DNA of 64,000 nucleotides from Gallionellales bacterium GWA2_54_124 (GCA_001801025.1 MGWO01000013.1:16476-80475), one strand, 5' to 3'; shown: positions 1-13,195, numbered from the stretch's first letter. The notes: generated from the sequence alone by a model not told the origin. Made by a program: numbers and translations.

Positions 1-128
1 TCGCCGCCAAACTTCTTGCACAAAACCATCGTGATCGCCGCTGTCAGCGTTGTCTTACCGTGATCCACGTGACCGATCGTACCGACGTTGACGTGTGGTT
101 TGGTGCGTTCGAATTTACTTTTTGCCAT
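1..128 (-). CDS. tuf: Elongation factor Tu, N-terminal fragment (runs off the window)
   Basis: This is the first 42 codons of EF-Tu, the GTPase that delivers aminoacyl-tRNA to the ribosome. The reading frame starts at the ATG complementary to 126-128 and begins [20 protein letters not shown], followed by the P-loop GHVDHGKTT, which fixes the identity. A GGA-rich ribosome binding site lies just upstream. The gene follows tRNA-Tyr, tRNA-Gly and tRNA-Thr on the same strand, the arrangement of the tufB locus of many proteobacteria, so the tRNAs and tuf are probably one transcript. The rest of the gene lies to the left of the window. Confidence 0.97.
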   Translation of the reverse strand, partial: MAKSKFERTKPHVNVGTIGHVDHGKTTLTAAITMVLCKKFGG

Positions 129-173
129 GACTTTTCCTTATCAATGTCAAACGTTAACAATAATTACTCAATT

Positions 174-248
<75 letters not shown>

Positions 249-258
249 GGAATTTTAC

Positions 259-332
259 TGGAGCGGGTGAAGGGGATCGAACCCTCGTCGTAAGTTTGGA
301 AAACTTCTGCTCTACCATTGAGCTACACCCGC
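259..332 (-). tRNA. tRNA-Gly (anticodon TCC)
   Basis: On the minus strand the molecule starts GCGGGTG and ends CACCCGC plus TCCA. The D arm is AGCTCAATGGTAGAGC. The anticodon loop TTTCCAA gives anticodon TCC. The T arm contains GGTTCGATCCC. The 3' CCA is encoded. Confidence 0.95.
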
Positions 333-391
333 AAGCATTCCTATCAAACAACGCCATCAAGACTGCACTACCTGCCAGACTTAACCTAAAT

Positions 392-478
<87 letters not shown>

Positions 479-492
479 AAAACTGGAGCAGC

Positions 493-521
493 ATTATGAT
501 AATCTTAGACTCGATTGTCAA
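493..521 (-). promoter_or_regulatory. Strong sigma-70 promoter of the tRNA-Tyr/Gly/Thr-tuf operon
   Basis: On the minus strand a consensus -35 box TTGACA (516-521) is followed, 17 bp on, by a -10 box CATAAT (493-498) and then a GC-rich discriminator. This is the usual design of growth-rate and stringently controlled stable-RNA promoters. The predicted start is near 486, just before tRNA-Tyr. Confidence 0.8.
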
Positions 522-529
522 TAGCTTTT

Positions 530-1831
530 TTAATTTATTTCACTTCTGTACAGAGCCGATTGCGCATGCGCCTGCAAACCTTCGCCAAAAGCCAGCGTTG
601 CCGCAATTTTCCCCAGCGTCTTTGCACCCTGCGGCGAGACCTGTATCAGACTGCTGCGCTTTTGAAAGTCGTATACGCCCAGCGGCGATGAAAAACGTGC
701 CGTCCCCGAGGTCGGCAGGACGTGATTCGGACCGGCACAGTAATCTCCGAGGGATTCGGATGTATAACGCCCCATAAAGATCGCACCGGCATGCTTGAGT
801 TTTGGCAGATACTCCTCCGGCTTTTCAACCGACATTTCCAGATGCTCGGGCGCAATCCGGTTACTGATTTCGCACGCCTCATCCAGACTGGCGACATGGA
901 TCAACGCACCGCGATTTTCGAGCGCGGTTCGAATAATGTCACATCGCGGCATTTGCGCTAGCAGACGATCTGCACTGTCAGCAACGGCACGGATAAAATC
1001 TGCATCCGGCGAAAGCAGAATGGCCTGCGCGAGCTCATCGTGCTCCGCCTGCGAGAACAAATCCATCGCGATCCAGTCAGGATTTGTATGTCCGTCGCAA
1101 ATCACCAGAATTTCCGAAGGCCCTGCGATCATATCGATGCCGCAAATGCCGAATACACGACGTTTGGCTGCGGCCACGTAGGCATTACCGGGACCCACAA
1201 TCTTATCGACCTTTGGAATGGTTGCCGTACCGTAGGCCAAAGCCGCCACTGCTTGCGCGCCGCCTATCGTAAATACCCGATCCACACCCGACAGATAAGC
1301 TGCCGCGAGCACCAACTGATTTTTAAGTCCATCAGGTGTCGGCACCACCATAATCAGTTCCGCCACCCCCGCCACCTTAGCTGGCAGGGCATTCATCAAC
1401 ACCGATGAAGGATAAGCCGCCTTTCCCCCCGGAACATACAAACCCACGCGATCAAGCGGCGTCACCTGCTGACCCAGCAACGTGCCGTCCGCATCCTGAT
1501 AACTCCAGGACGCCTGCAGCTGCTTCTGATGGTACTCAGTCACACGCGCTGCTGCAGCCTCTAATGCCGCGCGTTGCTCAACAGGCAAGCCGTCAAAGGC
1601 TGCGCGCAATTCTTCTCGCGGCAACTCCATTCCTGCGGCATCAGCTAGCGTCAGACGGTCAAAGCGACTGGTATAGTCCAGCACGGCTTCATCGCCACGT
1701 TTTTTAACATCCGACAGGATGGCCGCGACAGTCGCTTCTAATTTTTCATCCGCCGTTTCTTCAAAAGCCAGCAACGCATCCAACTCTGCACTGAAATTGG
1801 CACTGCTGCTCGATAATTCTCTTATTTTCAT
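530..1831 (-). CDS. hisD: Histidinol dehydrogenase
   Basis: The gene encodes 433 residues, the normal length. The enzyme makes the last two NAD-dependent, zinc-dependent oxidations of histidine synthesis, L-histidinol to L-histidine. Family signatures are visible: [12 protein letters not shown], the [12 protein letters not shown] nucleotide-binding region, [17 protein letters not shown] and the catalytic/zinc segment RIAPEHLEM. The start is the ATG complementary to 1829-1831, nine bases after the hisG stop, so the two are co-transcribed. The stop lies close to the promoter of the tRNA-tuf operon and no clear hairpin terminator separates them. Confidence 0.96.
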   Translation of the reverse strand: MKIRELSSSSANFSAELDALLAFEETADEKLEATVAAILSDVKKRGDEAVLDYTSRFDRLTLADAAGMELPREELRAAFDGLPVEQRAALEAAAARVTEYHQKQLQASWSYQDADGTLLGQQVTPLDRVGLYVPGGKAAYPSSVLMNALPAKVAGVAELIMVVPTPDGLKNQLVLAAAYLSGVDRVFTIGGAQAVAALAYGTATIPKVDKIVGPGNAYVAAAKRRVFGICGIDMIAGPSEILVICDGHTNPDWIAMDLFSQAEHDELAQAILLSPDADFIRAVADSADRLLAQMPRCDIIRTALENRGALIHVASLDEACEISNRIAPEHLEMSVEKPEEYLPKLKHAGAIFMGRYTSESLGDYCAGPNHVLPTSGTARFSSPLGVYDFQKRSSLIQVSPQGAKTLGKIAATLAFGEGLQAHAQSALYRSEIN

Positions 1832-1840
1832 AACCGCACC

Positions 1841-2479
1841 TTATTTAACGAGGGCCTGCGCGAAGGCATCGAGCATGGGCTGAATTTTATTGCGCTTTAA
1901 TTTAAGCGCAGCCTGATTCACCACCAGACGGGACGACACATCACTGATGTGCTCGACCGCCTTCAGGTGATTAGCGCGCAAAGTACCGCCGCTGCTGACC
2001 AGATCAACTATGACATCAGATAATCCGACCAGCGGCGCCAATTCCATCGAGCCATATAATTTGATTAAATCGATATGCACACCCTTGGCCGCAAAGTGTT
2101 CGCGCGCCGCGTTGACATACTTGGTCGCAACGCGCAGCCGCGCACCCTGCGTGACTGCAGACTCGTAATCAAAATCGTCGCGCACCGCAACCATCATCCG
2201 GCAGCGCGCAATATTTAAGTCCAGCGGCTGATACAAGCCTTGTCCGCCGTGCTCATTCAATACATCCTTGCCCGCCACACCGATATCGGCCGCACCATCT
2301 TGCACATAGGTCGGCACATCAGAGGCTCTGACGATAATCAGGCGCACATCGCTGCGGTTGGTATCCAGAATCAGCTTGCGCGACGTTTCAGGATCATCCA
2401 GCGCAGTGATTCCTGCTGCGGCCAGCAAGGGCATGGTTTCTTCAAAAATACGGCCTTTGGACAGCGCAATCGTAATCAT
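1841..2479 (-). CDS. hisG: ATP phosphoribosyltransferase, short form
   Basis: This enzyme catalyses the first step of histidine synthesis, joining ATP and PRPP. At 212 residues it is the short HisGS type, which lacks the C-terminal regulatory domain and works as a hetero-octamer with HisZ. No hisZ is in this window. Recognisable segments are [14 protein letters not shown] at the N-terminus, ADIGVAGKD, and the PRPP-loop region [18 protein letters not shown]. The gene lies nine bases behind murA and nine ahead of hisD on the same strand. Confidence 0.95.
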   Translation of the reverse strand: MITIALSKGRIFEETMPLLAAAGITALDDPETSRKLILDTNRSDVRLIIVRASDVPTYVQDGAADIGVAGKDVLNEHGGQGLYQPLDLNIARCRMMVAVRDDFDYESAVTQGARLRVATKYVNAAREHFAAKGVHIDLIKLYGSMELAPLVGLSDVIVDLVSSGGTLRANHLKAVEHISDVSSRLVVNQAALKLKRNKIQPMLDAFAQALVK

Positions 2480-2488
2480 CTCAATCTC

Positions 2489-3797
<1,309 letters not shown>

Positions 3798-3813
<16 letters not shown>

Positions 3814-4046
3814 GTTTTCTCCCATTCTTCCGATGTATAGGTTTTCATCGACAGCGCGTGAATTTCACCCTTCATCCTGTCACCCAGCGTCTTGTAGACC
3901 AACTGCTGGCGGCCGATGCGGCTCTTGCCTGCAAATTCATCGCTGACCACGACCGCCTCAAAATGCTGACCATCGCCGACAACGGTTAAATGTGTCGTCG
4001 CCATGTTTTGCGCGATGTCCTGCTGTATGCTTTCCGGGGTAACCAT
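3798..4046 (-). CDS. ibaG: BolA/IbaG family protein
   Basis: This is an 82-residue BolA-like protein. Family members bind monothiol glutaredoxin with a [2Fe-2S] cluster and act in iron-sulphur handling and envelope stress. The class II KH-like fold is recognisable from DGQHFEAVVVSDEFAGKSRIGRQQLVYKTLG and GEIHALSMKTYT. The ATG at 4044-4046 (MVTPESIQQD) is chosen because the upstream part of the open frame is shadow of mlaB. The final residues VSSK and the stop are encoded by the 7-bp repeat element, so the ancestral C-terminus was probably slightly different. It lies between the mla operon and murA, as in many proteobacteria. Confidence 0.92.
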
Positions 4047-4096
4047 TAAAATCCTAAATTGAGTTAAAACAACAACGTTCCGATGCGCAGATATTG

Positions 4097-4375
4097 TTAA
4101 TTCGGCAGCATATCGGCCACGCCGTATAAGTTTGCCAGTGTCAGCAACGACGCCGGAATGCCGGTAACACGCAACGCACCCTGACGAGCCTGAGCTGCTC
4201 TTGACCACCCCAGCAGCATACTGACCGCTGCGGAATCGACCGTCTCGACTCGACTCATATCCACCTGCAAATCTTTTTCTGAGAGGACTTTCAACCCGGA
4301 TTCATAGAGGGCCGGCACGGTCGACATCGTCAAGCGACCGCTCAGCAACAACGCATCTTCCGTTAGCTCGATCAC
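4097..4375 (-). CDS. mlaB: STAS-domain protein of the Mla phospholipid transporter
   Basis: The 92-residue single STAS domain matches MlaB, the small cytoplasmic subunit that stabilises the MlaF ATPase in the inner-membrane MlaFEDB complex. The conserved loop is VETVDSAAVSMLLGWSRAA, where the S after VD corresponds to the usual STAS serine/threonine. The start is GTG (4373-4375) and overlaps the mlaC stop by four bases (GTGA), which suggests translational coupling. Confidence 0.88.
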   Translation of the reverse strand: MIELTEDALLLSGRLTMSTVPALYESGLKVLSEKDLQVDMSRVETVDSAAVSMLLGWSRAAQARQGALRVTGIPASLLTLANLYGVADMLPN

Positions 4376-4989
4376 TTAGCGTCTGCCTTGCGCACTGAGC
4401 CCGCATTCATTCCGGACAATTCCTTAATCAAGCCGTCGATACCCGACTGCTGTATCGTCGTCGCAAATTGCCCGCGATAATTGGTCACCAGACTCACCGC
4501 TTCAATCACGACATCGTAGACCTTCCAGCCATCCGCCTCTTTTTCCATTTTGTAATCAACCAGAGTCGGCTGACCACTGGATTTAATGATGCGCGTGTTC
4601 ACGACAACCTCTTTATCGCCCGCATTCATTTTGACCGGCCTGACTTCAATTTTCTGATCGCGGTACAGCGACAAGGCATTCGCATAGGTACGCACCAGCA
4701 TATTGCGGAATTCGGCCACCAGTGCTTTTTGCTGCTCAGGCGTCGCCTGCTTCCAGTAGCGCCCGACAGCCAACTGCGTCATGTGGGTAAAATCAAAATT
4801 GGGCAGCACACGCGCATCGACCAGTGCCAGAATCTTCTTCTGATTCTCCGCCTTGCTGCCAGCATCCTGTTTAATGATGACGATGACTTCCTGAGCCACA
4901 TCCTTGATCATTGCATCGGGTGCCTGTGTTTCAGCCTGTGCCGAAAAGCACGACAAACCCACCGCCATACTCAATAAAATACGCTTCAT
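4372..4989 (-). CDS. mlaC: Periplasmic phospholipid shuttle MlaC
   Basis: The 205-residue protein begins with a cleavable signal peptide (MKRILLSMAVGLSCFSAQAE) followed by the MlaC/Ttg2D fold: RVLPNFDFTHMTQLAVGRYWKQATPEQ near residues 57-83, then VRTYANAL and DGWKVYDVVIEAVSLVTNYRGQF. MlaC carries phospholipids through the periplasm between the outer-membrane MlaA complex and the MlaFEDB complex. It overlaps mlaD and mlaB by four bases on each side. No mlaA gene is present next to it. Confidence 0.93.
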   Translation of the reverse strand: MKRILLSMAVGLSCFSAQAETQAPDAMIKDVAQEVIVIIKQDAGSKAENQKKILALVDARVLPNFDFTHMTQLAVGRYWKQATPEQQKALVAEFRNMLVRTYANALSLYRDQKIEVRPVKMNAGDKEVVVNTRIIKSSGQPTLVDYKMEKEADGWKVYDVVIEAVSLVTNYRGQFATTIQQSGIDGLIKELSGMNAGSVRKADAK

Positions 4990-5462
4990 TTCGACTCCTC
5001 TTTTGCAGGCTCTGAGGCCTTGCTATACATAAATTTACTGATCAAATCTTCCAGCACCATCGCCGATTGCGTTTGTTTCAAAAGATCGCCGTCTTTGATC
5101 ATTTCAGTCTCACCCCCCGGCACCAGACCGATGTATTGCTCACCCAGCAAGCCTGAAGTCAGAATATTGGCGAAGGTATCTTTGGGAAACTGATAACGCT
5201 TGTCCACGCTCATGACCACATTCGCCTCATAACGTTCAGTATCGAGCGAAATGGAGGTCACGCGCCCGACCAGCACCCCGGCACTGCGGATCGATGCTTT
5301 AGGCTTTAGTCCACCGATATTGGAAAAATAGGCATGCACCTGATACGTTTCGGACACATTGTAGGTACCCAAATTACCGACTTTCATCGCCAACATCACC
5401 AGTGCACCGATGCCTGCCACCACAAACATACCCACCCATAAATCCAAAGTTGTCCGTTCCAT
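4986..5462 (-). CDS. mlaD: MCE-domain protein MlaD
   Basis: A 158-residue protein with one N-terminal transmembrane helix (about residues 8-28) and a single MCE domain. Typical segments are VSETYQVHAYFSNIGGLKPKASIRSAGVLVGRV and the ASILTSGLLGEQYIGL-like FANILTSGLLGEQYIGL. MlaD forms the hexameric periplasmic ring on the MlaFE transporter that passes lipids to or from MlaC. It sits in the uninterrupted mlaFEDCB operon with a 3-bp gap from mlaE. Confidence 0.94.
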   Translation of the reverse strand: MERTTLDLWVGMFVVAGIGALVMLAMKVGNLGTYNVSETYQVHAYFSNIGGLKPKASIRSAGVLVGRVTSISLDTERYEANVVMSVDKRYQFPKDTFANILTSGLLGEQYIGLVPGGETEMIKDGDLLKQTQSAMVLEDLISKFMYSKASEPAKEESK

Positions 5463-5465
5463 CTC

Positions 5466-6254
5466 TTAAGCCCCTCTAAACATGATTGCAGTCAATACAA
5501 AGTCCAACATCAAAATCGCCAGCGATGATGTTACAACGGTGCGCGTGGTCGCACCCGACACCCCTTCAGCCGTAGGCGGTGCATCGAATCCCTCGAACAA
5601 GGCAATCACCGTCACCACCGTCCCGAATACGACACTTTTGATAATCCCGTTCATGATGTCTTCACGAAAATCAACCGCCGCCTGCATCTGCGACCAGAAT
5701 GAACCTTCATCCACGCCGATCTGCACCACCCCGACCAGATAACCGCCGAAAATCCCCACCGCGCTAAACAACGCCGCCAGCAGCGGCATGGAGATCACCC
5801 CCGCCCAAAAACGCGGCGCGACGATACGTGCGATCGGGTTGACGGCCATCATCTCCATCGCCGAAATTTGTTCGGTCGCCTTCATCAAGCCGATTTCAGC
5901 GGTCATCGCAGATCCTGCGCGGCTGGCAAACAGCAAGGCGGCCATCACGGGTCCTAACTCGCGCACCAATCCTAACGCCACCATCACACCCAGCGCCGAC
6001 TCAGAACCATAGCGCTTGAGCGTTTCATAGCCTTGCAGCCCTAATACCATCCCGACAAACAACCCCGCCACGATGATGATGATCAAAGACATCACACCGG
6101 TCGAGAACAATTCCTTGATGACTAAATGAAAACGCCTTAGACAGTTCCCTGAATACAGTAAAGTCAAAAAGAAAAAACGCGCCGCCACACCGATACGCCA
6201 AACGGTGTCAACGATGCGATGACCAATTGCACTTATAGTTTTAACGACTGCCAT
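5466..6254 (-). CDS. mlaE: Mla transporter permease
   Basis: The 262-residue polytopic membrane protein belongs to the MlaE (DUF140) permease family. The hallmark regions are GMVLGLQGYETLKRYGSESALGVMVALGLVRELGPVMAALLFASRAGSAMTAEIGLMKATEQISAMEMMAVNP and FEGFDAPPTAEGVSGATTRTVV. It is the membrane core of the MlaFEDB phospholipid transporter. The gene starts four bases after mlaF. Confidence 0.95.
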   Translation of the reverse strand: MAVVKTISAIGHRIVDTVWRIGVAARFFFLTLLYSGNCLRRFHLVIKELFSTGVMSLIIIIVAGLFVGMVLGLQGYETLKRYGSESALGVMVALGLVRELGPVMAALLFASRAGSAMTAEIGLMKATEQISAMEMMAVNPIARIVAPRFWAGVISMPLLAALFSAVGIFGGYLVGVVQIGVDEGSFWSQMQAAVDFREDIMNGIIKSVVFGTVVTVIALFEGFDAPPTAEGVSGATTRTVVTSSLAILMLDFVLTAIMFRGA

Positions 6255-6258
6255 AATT

Positions 6259-7062
6259 TCAAGCCCGTAAATTTAAAGCCTGGCGATAATCAACGCCGGG
6301 ATAATGAAATGGTACCGGCCCGTCCATCTCGCCGTGCACAAACTGACGTACAAAATCCGTGTCGCAGGCGCGAAGTTCATCCGGCGTACCCTCCGCGACA
6401 ATCACGCCGTTTGCCATAAAATAAACATAGTCGACGATCTTGAGCGATTCCTGAATATCGTGCGTGACGATAATCGAGGTCGCACCCAGCGCATCGTTCA
6501 GACTGCGGATCAAATCGCCAATCACCGTCATCGAAATCGGGTCAAGACCCGCGAACGGTTCGTCGTACATCACCAGCATCGGATCCAGCGCCATCGTACG
6601 GGCCAGCGCAACACGACGCGCCATTCCGCCGGACAACTCAGAGGGCATCATATGCTGCGCGCCGCGCAAACCCACTGCATTGAGTTTCATGACGACCAGA
6701 TTGTGTATCATCTCTTCAGACAAATCGGTATGTTCACGCATTTGAAACGCGACATTGTCATACACCGACATATCGGTAAACAGCGCGCCAAACTGAAACA
6801 GCATGCCCATTTTTCGGCGCATCAAATACAGCCCCTTAGCGTCGAGCTCATGCATCACCTGACCGTCAAATTTGACATAGCCGCGTGTCGGCTTCAAAGC
6901 ACCGCCGATGTGGCGCAGCAAAGTCGTCTTGCCGCAACCGCTCAGCCCCATGATTGCAACCAACTTTCCTTTCGGAAACGTCATATTGATACCCTGCAGG
7001 ACAGGGCGTTTATCATAGGTGAAGTTAAGGTCGCGAATTTCGACTAAGGCGGGCGCAGGCAA
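6259..7062 (-). CDS. mlaF: Mla transporter ATPase
   Basis: A 267-residue ABC ATPase with Walker A GLSGCGKTT, Q-loop in LFQFGALF, signature LSGGMARRVALAR, Walker B LVMYDEPFAGLD and the switch histidine in IVTHD. It energises the MlaE permease. The start is TTG at 7060-7062; an in-frame stop upstream and the absence of any upstream ATG support it. A plausible promoter lies at 7090-7119, so this is the first gene of the mla operon, possibly read through from the yihY-like gene 80 bp upstream. Confidence 0.93.
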   Translation of the reverse strand: MPAPALVEIRDLNFTYDKRPVLQGINMTFPKGKLVAIMGLSGCGKTTLLRHIGGALKPTRGYVKFDGQVMHELDAKGLYLMRRKMGMLFQFGALFTDMSVYDNVAFQMREHTDLSEEMIHNLVVMKLNAVGLRGAQHMMPSELSGGMARRVALARTMALDPMLVMYDEPFAGLDPISMTVIGDLIRSLNDALGATSIIVTHDIQESLKIVDYVYFMANGVIVAEGTPDELRACDTDFVRQFVHGEMDGPVPFHYPGVDYRQALNLRA

Positions 7063-7089
7063 GTTTGAATTCCAATGATCAATTCGTGC

Positions 7090-7119
7090 ATTCTAAACGA
7101 TAGCACAGCCTATGCTCAA
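7090..7119 (-). promoter_or_regulatory. Candidate promoter of the mla operon
   Basis: On the minus strand TTGAGC (7114-7119) and TAGAAT (7090-7095) are separated by 18 bp. The predicted start near 7083 leaves a leader of about 20 nt before the mlaF TTG codon. Confidence 0.5.
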
Positions 7120-7142
7120 CTATTACCTGCGGGAGACATCGG

Positions 7143-9665
<2,523 letters not shown>

Positions 9666-9708
9666 ACGGATACAGCCCTGCACGAATACTTAAACAACAC
9701 ACAAATAT

Positions 9709-9737
9709 TTGCGCAGTGACCGTGATTTATGGATAAT
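9709..9737 (+). promoter_or_regulatory. Candidate rpmE promoter
   Basis: TTGCGC (9709-9714) and GATAAT (9732-9737) are separated by 17 bp. The predicted start near 9744 gives a leader of about 57 nt before rpmE. Confidence 0.5.
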
Positions 9738-9800
9738 GCTCGGCTGGATTACAACCCGAATGCGCACACCCGCCGCATCAAATTACCTGCTAGGAAAAAA

Positions 9801-10013
9801 ATGAAAGCCAATACACATCCCGATTACCACGAAATTACCGTCACTTGCAGCTGCGGCAATTGTTTCAAGACAAATTCATCCATGGCTAAGACCACATTGA
9901 GCATTGAAGTCTGCTCTGAATGCCACCCGTTCTATACCGGCACACAGAAAATTGTTGACACTGCAGGCCGTATTGACAAGTTCCGTCAAAAATACGCAAC
10001 AAAGGCGGCTTAA
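9801..10013 (+). CDS. rpmE: 50S ribosomal protein L31 (zinc-binding type)
   Basis: A 70-residue L31 protein. It has the zinc-ribbon cysteines of the C+ type: C16 and C18 in TCSCGNC and C38/C41 in [10 protein letters not shown], followed by [10 protein letters not shown]. The ATG at 9801 is preceded by AGGA at good spacing; the longer open frame upstream is leader. A rho-independent terminator follows 45 bp downstream, so the gene is monocistronic. Confidence 0.96.
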   Translation: MKANTHPDYHEITVTCSCGNCFKTNSSMAKTTLSIEVCSECHPFYTGTQKIVDTAGRIDKFRQKYATKAA

Positions 10014-10057
10014 ATATAGCCGCCACGCGAGGGAACCCTTCGCACAGAACCTCATCG

Positions 10058-10088
10058 AAGGGCAGCTTGAGCTGCCCTTTGTTGTTTT
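10058..10088 (+). terminator. Rho-independent terminator after rpmE
   Basis: The perfect stem AAGGGCAGC/GCTGCCCTT with a short TTGA loop (10058-10080) is followed by a T-rich tract (gttgtttt). Confidence 0.85.
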
Positions 10089-10117
10089 AAACATCCAATT
10101 TTCGAATAGGAATACCG

Positions 10118-11536
10118 ATGCGCTTTCTGATCATTCCCCTGATTGTTGCACTGCTGTCCGGTTGTGCACAAAATCCCGTGACCGGCTCAAACGATTTTGT
10201 GATGATGTCGGAGAAACAGGAAGTCGCCATCGGTCGCCAAAACGACGAGCAAATCAAAAAGCAATATAAAGTTTACGGCTCACGTGCACTGCAGGACTAC
10301 GTGAACGCCGTCGGACAAAAAATAGCGAAGCAAAGCCATCGCCCCGGCTTGCAATACCACTTCACTGTGCTCGACACACCCGACATCAACGCGTTTGCGC
10401 TGCCGGGCGGCTACATCTACATCACGCGCGGCATCATGGCCTATCTCAACTCGGAAGCTGAGCTCGCAGCCGTTCTGGGCCACGAAATCGGCCACGTGAC
10501 CGCGCGCCACGGCGTGCGTCAGCAAAGTGCCGCACAAGCAGCCAACATCGGCATGACGATCGCATCGATCTTCGTACCCGGAATCAACACCATGGGCGGC
10601 AGCAATCTGACTAACCTGATTGGCGGCGCATTGCTGTCAGGCTATGGGCGAGACCACGAACTAGAAGCCGACAAACTGGGTGCCGAGTATCTGGCGCGTA
10701 CCGCCTACGATCCGCAAGCGATTATCACCGTGATCGGCGTGCTGAAAAATCAGGAACTGCAAGATGCCATACTCGCCAAACAGGAAGGGCGCGAGCCGCG
10801 CCGCTATCATGGCGTATTTGCCAGCCACCCGGACAATGACACGCGCTTGAAGCAAGCAGTTGCCGAATCAGACAGGCTCGCCTCTGCCGTCCATTTTACC
10901 GGACGCCGCGAATTCCTTGCCGCCACAGAAGGCCTGGTATTCAATGAAAACAGCGATCAGGGCGTCGTCCGCTACAACGCCTTTTATCACGGCGAACTGG
11001 GCATCGCCCTGCAATTCCCCAAGACATGGCAAATACACAATCTGCCGACTTCACTGATTGCCGTCAGCCCGAACGGTGACGTCAAAATGCAGATGAAACT
11101 GGACGAGACACCAAAGGGCACGCCCGAAGAATACACGCGTCGCATGACAAGCTATAGCGCTCAAATTACCAACACCTACATCAATGGATTACCCGCAGCA
11201 CTGTTCGAGCAGCCCGATGCAGCCGGCGGCGTTGTGTTCCACGATAAGCAAGCCTTTGTACTGCAGGCCAAGGGAAAGGACACCACCCTGCTCGCCGCGC
11301 ATCGCGATGAAGTGATCAGCACGGTCAAGAGCTTTCACGCCATCACCTCCACTGAGCGCCAGTTTCTCAATCCGCTCACGCTGCACGTGATCACAGCGAA
11401 AAAGGGAGACAGCTACGCGGAGCTGGCGCAAGACTCACCGCTGGGTCAGTCGGCTGAAAACTATTTACGCCTGATTAATGCGAACTTTCCGGATGGCGAG
11501 CCTGTGGCCGGTCAGCAAATCAAACTGGTCAGATAA
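10118..11536 (+). CDS. M48-family periplasmic lipoprotein metalloprotease
   Basis: The 472-residue protein starts with a lipoprotein signal ending in the lipobox LLSGC (Cys16). The M48 domain follows, with the zinc motif HEIGH at residues 122-126 and the third ligand Glu in HELEADKLGAEYLAR (about residue 183). Residues 255-405 form a region with no zinc site. The C-terminal 60 residues (ITAKKGDSYAELA... VAGQQIKLVR) look like a LysM-type segment. Relatives such as BepA and LoiP control outer-membrane protein quality. The next gene starts nine bases later, so the two may be co-transcribed. Confidence 0.88.
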   Translation: MRFLIIPLIVALLSGCAQNPVTGSNDFVMMSEKQEVAIGRQNDEQIKKQYKVYGSRALQDYVNAVGQKIAKQSHRPGLQYHFTVLDTPDINAFALPGGYIYITRGIMAYLNSEAELAAVLGHEIGHVTARHGVRQQSAAQAANIGMTIASIFVPGINTMGGSNLTNLIGGALLSGYGRDHELEADKLGAEYLARTAYDPQAIITVIGVLKNQELQDAILAKQEGREPRRYHGVFASHPDNDTRLKQAVAESDRLASAVHFTGRREFLAATEGLVFNENSDQGVVRYNAFYHGELGIALQFPKTWQIHNLPTSLIAVSPNGDVKMQMKLDETPKGTPEEYTRRMTSYSAQITNTYINGLPAALFEQPDAAGGVVFHDKQAFVLQAKGKDTTLLAAHRDEVISTVKSFHAITSTERQFLNPLTLHVITAKKGDSYAELAQDSPLGQSAENYLRLINANFPDGEPVAGQQIKLVR

Positions 11537-11545
11537 CAAGCCGCC

Positions 11546-13192
11546 ATGTATTTCATTAAGCCCACAGACCCGAATCCCGTCACGCCCGCCAAGGCTGTGA
11601 TGCTGGCGCTGCTCTGCGTCATCTGGGTCGCAACAGGGCTAGTCGGCCATGATCCCTGGAAACCAGAAGATGCCTACAGTTTCGGCGTGATCTATAGCAT
11701 GCTGCAAAACGGCAACTGGTTAGTCCCGACGCTGGCAGGCGAACCGTTTATGGCCAACCCGCCACTGTATTACTGGACAGCGGCCCTGACGGCCAAGCTG
11801 TTCTCGCCAGCACTGGCCTTACACGATGGCGCGCGGCTGGCAAGCGGCTTATACAGCGCGCTCACCCTGCTGTTCATCGGCCTTGCCGGTCGAAAGTTGT
11901 ATGGAGAAAATCGCGGCTGGGCTGCCAGCATCATCCTGATCGGCTGCATCGGCATGCTGGTCAGATCCCACGAAATGATTACCGATCTTGCACTGCTCAC
12001 AGGCTGTTCAATGATGCTCTACGGATTTTCGCACAGCCAGGAGCGCGCATTACGCGCCGGCATCTGGACGGGACTTGGCTGCGGCATCGGATTTTTATCA
12101 AAGGGCTTCATCTCACCGCTGCTGTTTGTACTGATCGCCGCCCTGCTGCCGGGCCTATTTCAGAACTGGCGCTGCCGTACCTATCTGTTCAGCATCGGCC
12201 TAGCCACCCTCGTCGCACTGCCGTTTCTGACAGTCTGGCCTTACCTGCTGCATCAGCAGGAACCAAAATTATTCTCCGAATGGGCCTGGTCGCTCAATAT
12301 AGGCGGCTGGCTTTCCTTCATTCAAAAGGGCCCCAACACAGACGCCTTTTATTACCTGAAAAGCTTACCCTGGCTCGCCTGGCCTGCCCTGCCGCTGGCC
12401 GTATGGGCCGTATGGCGGGAGCGCAAGCGCTTAGCTCAACGCGATGACTTGCAACTCCCCCTCGTCACCTTCGGGGTGATGCTGATCGTTTTGAGCCTGT
12501 CGACCAACGTCAAGGAAGCCTATGCACTGCCGATGCTGCTGCCTGTTGCACTATTAGCGACCGCCTCGCTGTCCATGCTCAAGCGGGGGGCTGCTAACGC
12601 ACTGGACTGGTTCGGCCTGATGACCTTCGCGCTGTTAGCCATCCTGCTGTGGTGGGGCTGGGCAGGCCTCCTGCTGGATAATCACGCCAAAGTCACCTCA
12701 CTGATGAAAGAATATCAGCCGGGCTTCGTACCGGTGTTTCAAAACCCTGCCGTCGCCATCGCCTTCATTTCAACGATTTTGTGGCTGGTACTCGTCTGGC
12801 GTGTGGGTCGTTCGATGCGCCGCGCCGTCGTTAACTGGGCCTCCGGCATCACATTGATCTGGATACTCGCGATGACCTTGTGGCTCCCGTGGCTAGACAG
12901 CGGCAAGAGTTACCGCGGCATGGTCGCCTCCCTCAGTGCCGCCATGCCGGCAGATGCAAACTGCGTGGCTCGCAACGCCTCTCTGGGAGATGCTCAGCGC
13001 GCCATGCTGCATTATTATGGCAATATTATCACCCGGCGCGACCCGGCGCGTTTCTGTGAATTACGCCTGATACAGGGCGAAAAGATCTCCCGCCCGCTGA
13101 TGGATGAGCGTCGCTATGAAAAAATTTGGGAGGGAAGCCGGAAAACCGACAACCATGAGCAGTACCGGCTCTATAAGGAAATCAAGAAATAA
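11546..13192 (+). CDS. ArnT/PMT-like polyprenyl-phosphate glycosyltransferase
   Basis: A 548-residue integral membrane protein with about 12 hydrophobic helices. The first periplasmic loop HDPWKPEDAYSFGVIYSMLQNGNWLVPTLAGEPFMANPPLYYW is characteristic of GT-C enzymes of the ArnT/PMT family and carries the acidic residues expected at the active site. Such enzymes transfer a sugar from undecaprenyl phosphate to lipid A, protein or another periplasmic acceptor. The acceptor here cannot be told: no arn genes or target proteins are adjacent. It meets the next gene tail to tail with a 3-bp gap. Confidence 0.82.
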   Translation: MYFIKPTDPNPVTPAKAVMLALLCVIWVATGLVGHDPWKPEDAYSFGVIYSMLQNGNWLVPTLAGEPFMANPPLYYWTAALTAKLFSPALALHDGARLASGLYSALTLLFIGLAGRKLYGENRGWAASIILIGCIGMLVRSHEMITDLALLTGCSMMLYGFSHSQERALRAGIWTGLGCGIGFLSKGFISPLLFVLIAALLPGLFQNWRCRTYLFSIGLATLVALPFLTVWPYLLHQQEPKLFSEWAWSLNIGGWLSFIQKGPNTDAFYYLKSLPWLAWPALPLAVWAVWRERKRLAQRDDLQLPLVTFGVMLIVLSLSTNVKEAYALPMLLPVALLATASLSMLKRGAANALDWFGLMTFALLAILLWWGWAGLLLDNHAKVTSLMKEYQPGFVPVFQNPAVAIAFISTILWLVLVWRVGRSMRRAVVNWASGITLIWILAMTLWLPWLDSGKSYRGMVASLSAAMPADANCVARNASLGDAQRAMLHYYGNIITRRDPARFCELRLIQGEKISRPLMDERRYEKIWEGSRKTDNHEQYRLYKEIKK

Positions 13193-13195
13193 AGC

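Noticed and set aside
522-545. Terminator for hisD in the T-rich stretch
   Set aside because: There are T runs but no hairpin in the right orientation; the sequence is better explained as flank of the tRNA-tuf promoter.
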